Positions 7,260-11,702 of a DNA stretch of 11,702 nucleotides are shown in pieces (positions within the stretch are counted from its first letter, which is position 1; every line of letters starts with the position of its first letter). Source of the DNA: Zygnema cylindricum (lineage: Eukaryota > Streptophyta > Zygnematophyceae > Zygnematales > Zygnemataceae); the NCBI GenBank assembly GCA_037447655.1, contig JBBHKE010000701.1, positions 1 through 11,702 on the forward strand, in the 5' to 3' direction. The position numbers and the translations under genes are program-made. The notes under the pieces were generated by a model, which was not told the DNA's origin, searched no databases, and saw only the letters and a list, made by a program, of their open reading frames with translations.

Positions 7260-7372
7260 TTTTAAAACCCAAAAAAACCCAAAAGAAACCTAAAAAAAAA
7301 CCGAAAAAACTATAAAAAAAAAACACAAACCCCTAAAAAATACCTCAAAAACCCTAAAAAAAAACCCTCTGT
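7260..7372. repeat. A/C-rich tract with a telo-box
   Basis: Irregular repeats of A runs separated by CCC or CC. It contains AAACCCTAA at 7349-7357 and CCCCTAAA at 7330-7337, matching the plant telomere unit CCCTAAA and the promoter telo-box. Spacing is irregular, so this is not a telomere array. Confidence 0.7.
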
Positions 7373-7598
7373 TAAATGAGTCGGAGAAATAGATGTAGAC
7401 TGAAAACATTTTTTTCTCCCTGCACACTTGTGGGATTGTCAATTGGAGACCGCCTATGTTATATATATTTTTAATATATATATATATTAATAGGAAGGTG
7501 AGAATCTTGGCTTCCAATAGCAACCAACGGATTGACAATTGTGCACGAAGAAAAGATGTTTTTAAGTGGCGGAAAAAAACTTTAACACTAATAATGAT
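7373..7598. other. Non-coding spacer
   Basis: AT-rich, with a short TA run at 7459-7489. No frame shows a recognisable domain. TTAACACTAATAATGATTAG at 7582-7601 resembles the palindrome at 7769-7788 inside the neighbouring inverted-repeat element. Confidence 0.5.
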
Positions 7599-7807
7599 TA
7601 GTACACCACCCATCGTTATTAGTTTTAAAGAAAAGTTAGTGTAAATGAGAAATTAGAATTAATAATACTAATTTAGTGCAAGGTGACGCGGCAGATTTTG
7701 GTCCACTTCCTTAAATAATATTGTTACCTCTATTTTGTGATTTTTTGCCGAAAAAAGTTGCGACCGAATTAGTGTTATTAACACTAATATTGATGGGCGG
7801 TGTAGTG
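7599..7807. mobile_element. Small inverted-repeat element with CACTA-like end (209 bp)
   Basis: The ends are inverted repeats of 30 bases. 7599-7628 starts TAGTACACCACCCATC, and the reverse complement of 7807-7778 starts CACTACACCGCCCATC; 24 of 30 bases match. The right end reads ...GTGTAGTG, so the element would begin CACTA, the hallmark of CACTA (En/Spm) elements; the left end has decayed. The inside has no coding potential. A near-perfect palindrome, ATTAGTGTTA-T-TAACACTAAT, lies at 7768-7788. No clear 3-bp target duplication could be fixed because the left end is altered. Confidence 0.5.
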
Positions 7808-8070
7808 CAGTCATAAAAACTTTGGCCGACTTTGTTAAAAAGCGCGATGGTAAACCATCTGAGTCTATAAGAACAAAAGGAAGTAGCATTGCTAAAACTG
7901 AAAAACCACATAACAAGGGAATAAACAGAAGGGAAATTCAAGGCAAAAACTACGAAAATACGAAAGGATGGCAGGGAAGTCGAAAACACCCAAAAAAGCA
8001 AAATCCAACAAACAAAACATCAAAGAAAAAAGCTAACACGTACCAAAACCCCCCAACATAGCTAAAAAAT
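7808..8070. other. A-rich flank downstream of the endonuclease relic
   Basis: It is probably the 3' untranslated part of the minus-strand relic. The plus strand has an open Lys/Asn-rich frame (7822-8061) without any recognised domain, best explained by A-rich composition. No poly(A) tail that would mark the end of a LINE copy was identified. Confidence 0.4.
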
Positions 8071-9030
8071 TTACGCAAAACAACCACGTAAGTCCTCGAA
8101 TCCCGGAAGAGCTCGAGGAGGAAGTTCCGGAACACGTCGTCGATCCATAACGGCAATAGACGATCGAAGTAATATAGAAGCCAACACCCGTTGTAGGGCC
8201 ACGGAAAAACGTTGACGATAAAAGGAAGTAAGGACTGAAACACGAGGGCTCCCAGGTCCTCGCCTCTCAAACGAGCGACGACCACAAGTACGGAAAAACT
8301 CGTCCAAAGCCACACCCAAGCAACCAAATATCTCGACCGCGATCGGAATGAAGCCATCCATAGCGCCGCGATGGGCATAATCACGCTCTTTCCTTTTAGC
8401 TGCGTCACGGGCAACCACTCTCATATGTCGAGCCGCTTGGTTTGACGACTGTAGTTGAGGTAGGGGTTCGTCAAAACAATGTCACCAAATGTACGACGGG
8501 CACCATCAAGTAATACAAGGTCGATCTGACGCGAAGGAATAATTTGAGAGACCTCGCGACGAACAGAAAATCCTCCCTCATCAGCGATAGTAGCGATGGT
8601 GTCTCGAATCGTGTCGTGCGCATGAATCAACTGGCCCCCATGGGAGCAACGAAGTAAATGGACCCCATCGGGCTCGAGAACGTGGCCGCAGGAGCAAACA
8701 AGTGAGCCAAGCAAAGGTGGCTGAGGGAGGCCAAGCCGGAATCTAAGGGCCGTGGTGAACTGAGCCGGGGTGAAACGAAGAGTGGATAAGATAGGGACGG
8801 CCAATAGCCAAGCTCCAGAGCCAGGTCCGCCACAAGACAGAAAACGTGCACGCGAAGAATTGGAAGGAAGCGCCTGAAGAAGCTCAGATTTAATAGCGGC
8901 GACAACCCGATCAGTAATGGATTCCTGAACTCGTGCAACTGATGTCGTAACGAGAGCGGAAAAAATCGGCATGTCCTCGATAGCAGCCGGATTAAGAGAA
9001 CGTGATGCATCCAAAATAGACCGTTGATAT
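8071..9030 (-). pseudogene. C-terminal fragment of an R2-like (restriction-like endonuclease) retrotransposon protein
   Basis: The first frame (down to a stop at 8423-8421) has SGAWLLAVPILSTLRFTPAQ and ALRFRLGLPQPPLL. A Cys/His finger follows, CSCGHVLEPDGVHLLRC (C-x-C-x9-H-x3-C), then SHGGQLIHAHDTIRD. The endonuclease-like part has REVSQIIPSRQIDLVLLDG and FGDIVLTNP. This order of CCHC finger, (R)HN-like motif and acidic residues is that of the restriction-like endonuclease end of R2-type non-LTR retrotransposons. Translation continues in another frame from about 8450 as SSNQAARHMRVVARDAAKRK, FIPIAVEIFG and FYRQRFSVALQRVLASILLR, to a stop at 8071-8073. One frameshift thus splits it. No reverse transcriptase lies upstream, so it is 5'-truncated. 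The open frame reaches 9104, but residues before about 9030 look non-coding. Family placement is by motif only. Confidence 0.6.
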
Positions 9031-9104
9031 AGATCAAAATAGTACAAATTAGACGAGATTCTTAAAGTGAAAAAAAAAAATTGGATAAGTGACAAGTGAC
9101 ACAA

Positions 9105-10140
9105 TGACCTTTCAACTTTGAATCATAATCGTCCACATCGTTTGTTTGGATATGGACGGTCGAAGGAGCTCGTTTTTTGTTCGTCTTATCTTGATTTTTA
9201 GACTTGACTATCGTATGTATAGAGTTATACATACATAATTAGAATTAGATGCAGGTTTGAAAACTAGGTTGTGTTTCAACAGACAAAAAACATACCTTGT
9301 ATCGAGCATCAAAAAGTTGTCCTCAATCTACAACAATCGTTGTTTTTCGTAAAAGTTAACCTTAGTTTTCGAACAACATTGAGCGAGAGTTGTTCTTTTC
9401 GCATAAAACGCCTGCATGAAACGCCCAAAAAATAATTAATATGCGCATGGAACAAATGAAGTGTTTATAAAATGCATTGATCGACTTTTAACTTCAAAAA
9501 GAAAAAAAAACGCACGGAAAAATTATGCCACCTATCCTTTTAAAGGTTTTTCTGTACATTTTTCCCGTACAACGAAAAGTATACGGAATTTACGAAATGT
9601 TAAAATTGAGAAAAAATAATGAATATTCGTAAAAAAGTCAAAAAACTTATGAATGGAACAACTATGTATTGAGCCCTAGTGCCCACAAAACATATTTTAA
9701 TTAAACGAGGGTGGTTTGGGTGACAAAACCAGAAAAAGTGGTCAAAATGGCTTTATTTTAAAAATACCAATTTGCAATCTTGACCGAATGTAATCATCAA
9801 AATTCGTACCGCTGTTTTTATTTATCATGTCATCGAACAGTATGAATGTCTACTCTCAAGTCTAATTACATTCGCCACATTTCGTAAACTTTGGAGAGAA
9901 TAGTTTGACGCGCGGTCGACGTTTTCAGAATTTATTTTTCGAGTGCTGTGCGAGTTTGTCGAACATGACCGCGTCATTGGTAATAGTGTGCCTTCCGTCG
10001 ACTGACCGTCGAAAATGCTTCTATTGGATAGTGATGACCGGTCAATATAAGAGGAATGGCAGAAACTCAGGGGACTTCCTGTTCGTTTGTTAGGTCGTTC
10101 AGAAAACCCGTAACCTACTTATTGCAAGGTATAATAAAAC
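9105..10140. other. AT-rich DNA without recognisable gene
   Basis: No frame shows a known domain, and the longest frames are short and ordinary in composition. A run of A (about 9070-9080) stands just before it. GTATGTATA-GAGT-TATACATAC at 9213-9234 is a perfect 9-bp hairpin. CAATATAAGAGG near 10042 resembles a TATA box but precedes no gene. Confidence 0.6.
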
Positions 10141-10251
10141 CAAACCTATCGTGTTGTGGACACATGTTTGGATAGTGTGATAATGTGAGTATATGTTTCT
10201 TAATAAAAGAGACTCGTCCCCAACGCAAACCTATTGTCATTTTGTGGACAC
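10141..10251. repeat. Diverged direct repeat (CAAACCTAT...GTGGACAC)
   Basis: CAAACCTATCGTGTTGTGG at 10141 recurs as CAAACCTATTGTCATTTTGTGG at 10226, both followed by ACAC and, some bases later, TTGG. The copies are 85 bases apart. Between them lies the block shared with 11081-11304. Confidence 0.6.
10171..10220. repeat. Dispersed repeat, uninterrupted copy
   Basis: GATAGTGTGATAATGTG is followed after four bases by TATGTTTCTTAATAAAAG and AGACTCGTC. Both halves recur near 11081 and 11276 with few changes, but there they are 178 bases apart. Confidence 0.65.
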
Positions 10252-10260
10252 TTTTATTGG

Positions 10261-10690
10261 CAAGACAGTTGTGGTCTTAAGGCTACCACTTATAGTGTTG
10301 ACTCCCTAGTAGAAAAAACTGCCTGGCTGATCTCACCAATAGTCATTTGCTTGTCTCAAAGATTAAACCATACTAGGTCTAAGTATAACCTCTTTTATAA
10401 TGTGAAACTGCAAAAAAAAAATTATGTACTGTAAGATCAGTTTCGCAGTATTTGATGACACAACTACCAAGAAAACTGTAAGAATTCCAAAGGTAAATTC
10501 TGAGGAAATTCCTTAGTTAACACGTGCACACCATCCTGTAAAATATCATATTAACAAAGGTAAAAGGCCAATGCGGGCTTGCCCGGTATTACGATTCCAT
10601 ATAACTTGGTATGTTTGAGAAATGGAGTAAACAAACACCCAAGGAGGCGCGTTTCTTTCTTTAATTAGACTAACCTCCCGAGGTAGATGG
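10261..10690. other. Anonymous spacer
   Basis: No domain or repeat family is recognised. Base composition becomes more GC-balanced from about 10560. A 66-codon frame at 10234-10434 has no recognisable feature. Confidence 0.5.
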
Positions 10691-10692
10691 AA

Positions 10693-10739
10693 CAAGTGCG
10701 CTCTTAGAGATTCTGCGCCTATCACAGAATCCGCACTTG
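10693..10739. repeat. Bulged hairpin
   Basis: CAAGTGCG (10693-10700) pairs with CGCACTTG (10732-10739). GATTCTG (10709-10715) pairs with CAGAATC (10725-10731). This gives 15 base pairs with an 8-base bulge on the left and a 9-base loop. The base pairing is perfect; whether it acts as RNA or DNA is unknown. Confidence 0.6.
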
Positions 10740-11080
10740 GCAGGGAACGTCTCGTAGAAACAAGTTATTGGGAGATCGGAAACGAGACGAACCTTTAACG
10801 GGCGATGACTTGGATGCCACGCAAGCGGGACACCTGTGTGTCAAATGACACCAAACGACGGAAATTGATGACAGCGTTACGGACTGCCGAACCGACAACT
10901 ACGAAACCAGGCTGTAGGAAGGAAAATGGGGAGAAACTACACATACATAGGCTTGGTGACACCCACAAGAGTGAATAGTATTGGTCATGGTGCCAACTTG
11001 TTTAAGACTTCTTAGGAATGTCGTCATCGGCGAACCTTCAAGAGTTTAATATATAACTATATATATCTCCCCAAATCTTA
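10740..11080. other. Anonymous spacer
   Basis: GC-balanced up to about 10990, with no long frame or known domain on either strand. A short TA run (11049-11066) ends it. It could be part of an unrecognised LTR or transposon, but no terminal repeats were found. Confidence 0.5.
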
Positions 11081-11304
11081 GATAGCGTGATAATGTGCAC
11101 CCGGGTATTGCCTCATCATTGTACAACATGGAAGTACAAGTCCTTTCCACGTGTGTGACAGTACAAAAGCAATGAAAGATGATTGGGCCATGTACCTTTG
11201 ACAATGTGAGATTATTATTTTGCCATTTCTTATATAGGAATTGTCAAATACCCAATAATAACTCATCTTCGTAATTATGTTTCCTGATAAAAGAGTCTCG
11301 TCAC
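11081..11304. repeat. Dispersed repeat, interrupted copy
   Basis: GATAGCGTGATAATGTG (11081-11097) and TATGTTTCCTGATAAAAG with AGTCTCGTCAC (11276-11304) match the two halves of 10171-10220. The 178 bases between are absent from the first copy. They hold GGGTATT (11103) and its inverse AATACCC (11247), and a TATATAGG at 11231-11238. Either this copy received an insertion or the first one lost the middle. Confidence 0.6.
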
Positions 11305-11678
11305 AAATTCGTAACAATCACCAATGTCGAAAAGTAGAATTTGATCCCAAAAAAATAGACTAAAAAACAATCAAAACATCTTAAAAAAAACAGCAAACAC
11401 ACAAATTGCCTAACTTTTACGATAAAATGTTATCTAAAGATACAATAACACAAGTAATATAACAGAATAATGTAAACACATTTCACAATTTAATTTTGGT
11501 TGAGAATTTACTTAGGGTATATTTTCCGTAATTGTTTTTTAGTATCAATTTTTTGAATGATATTTCAAAGACAAACATATACAAATTAAAAAATGAAATA
11601 CATGAAATTATAAAATAAAAGAACCAATTCAAATAAACAGAAAAAACATCGGTACATCAAATATTTGTAAACAATAGA
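11305..11678. other. A-rich spacer without gene
   Basis: The plus strand is rich in A, with no frame of note and no domain seen on either strand. Confidence 0.6.
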
Positions 11679-11702
11679 GGGAAGGGAGAGGGAGAGGGAG
11701 AG
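11679..11702. repeat. GGGAGA microsatellite, cut by the window edge
   Basis: Purine-only GAGGGAAGGGAGAGGGAGAG pattern with a 6-base period (GGGAGA), running to the last base. Its full length is unknown. Confidence 0.85.

Noticed and set aside
7260-7372. Interstitial telomere array
   Set aside because: Only one or two exact CCCTAAA units occur, with irregular spacing in an A/C-rich tract.
7822-8061. Lys/Asn-rich frame of 79 codons on the plus strand
   Set aside because: No start context, domain or relative recognised; A-rich composition explains it.
7950-8414. Hydrophobic minus-strand frame of 154 codons
   Set aside because: Overlaps the endonuclease relic, whose frame has the family motifs; this one is a shadow of it.
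8071-9030. R2 element inserted in 28S rRNA genes
   Set aside because: No rRNA sequence flanks the fragment, and the reverse transcriptase is missing, so only R2-like domain type can be claimed.
9905-10434. Short plus-strand frames (9905-10093, 10234-10434)
   Set aside because: No recognised domain, ordinary chance length for this composition, and no promoter or splice pattern that could be defended.
1-11702. CRISPR arrays, bacterial operons or phage genes
   Set aside because: No regularly spaced repeats and no ribosome-binding or operon-like gene packing; content is plant-type transposons.

Overview
The window looks like repeat-rich nuclear DNA of a land plant. The evidence is several Ty1/copia pol relics with plant-type motifs (KARLVAK, SLYGLKQAP, ADMLTK), 1-kb LTRs with a plant-style TATA box and G-box, a CACTA-like inverted-repeat element, and long microsatellites. 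No intact host gene was found. No rRNA, functional tRNA, CRISPR array or prokaryotic operon was seen. I cannot name the species.

Layout. 1-~880: a minus-strand copia gag relic leaving the window at base 1, with a decayed primer-binding site and possible LTR remnant behind it. ~1027-1438: a plus-strand piece of a second copia integrase. 1439-1949: the 3' end of a third copia element on the minus strand (RNase H tail, polypurine tract, 231-bp LTR). 1949-6560: the best-preserved unit, a 5'-truncated plus-strand copia element carrying integrase C-half, reverse transcriptase, RNase H, polypurine tract and a 1068-bp 3' LTR. Its reverse transcriptase is split by a 1036-bp solo LTR of a related family (3200-4235), bounded by a perfect 5-bp target duplication.

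6561-7372 is low-complexity DNA in three successive blocks: TA-rich, then C/T-only, then A/C-rich. 7599-7807 is a small inverted-repeat element with CACTA-like ends. 8071-~9030 (minus) is a broken C-terminal fragment of a protein with a CCHC finger and a restriction-like endonuclease-type domain, as in R2-like non-LTR retrotransposons. 9105-11702 is mostly anonymous AT-rich DNA with diverged direct repeats, some hairpins and a GA-rich tract at the edge.

None of the genes can work together now. All show stops, frameshifts or lost catalytic residues, so the window is a record of nested and truncated insertions. The most unusual signal is a tRNA-like segment on the minus strand of both 1-kb LTRs, in which the T-arm is kept with a compensatory base-pair change. 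The second is the endonuclease-type fragment, which is not the usual type of plant LINE.
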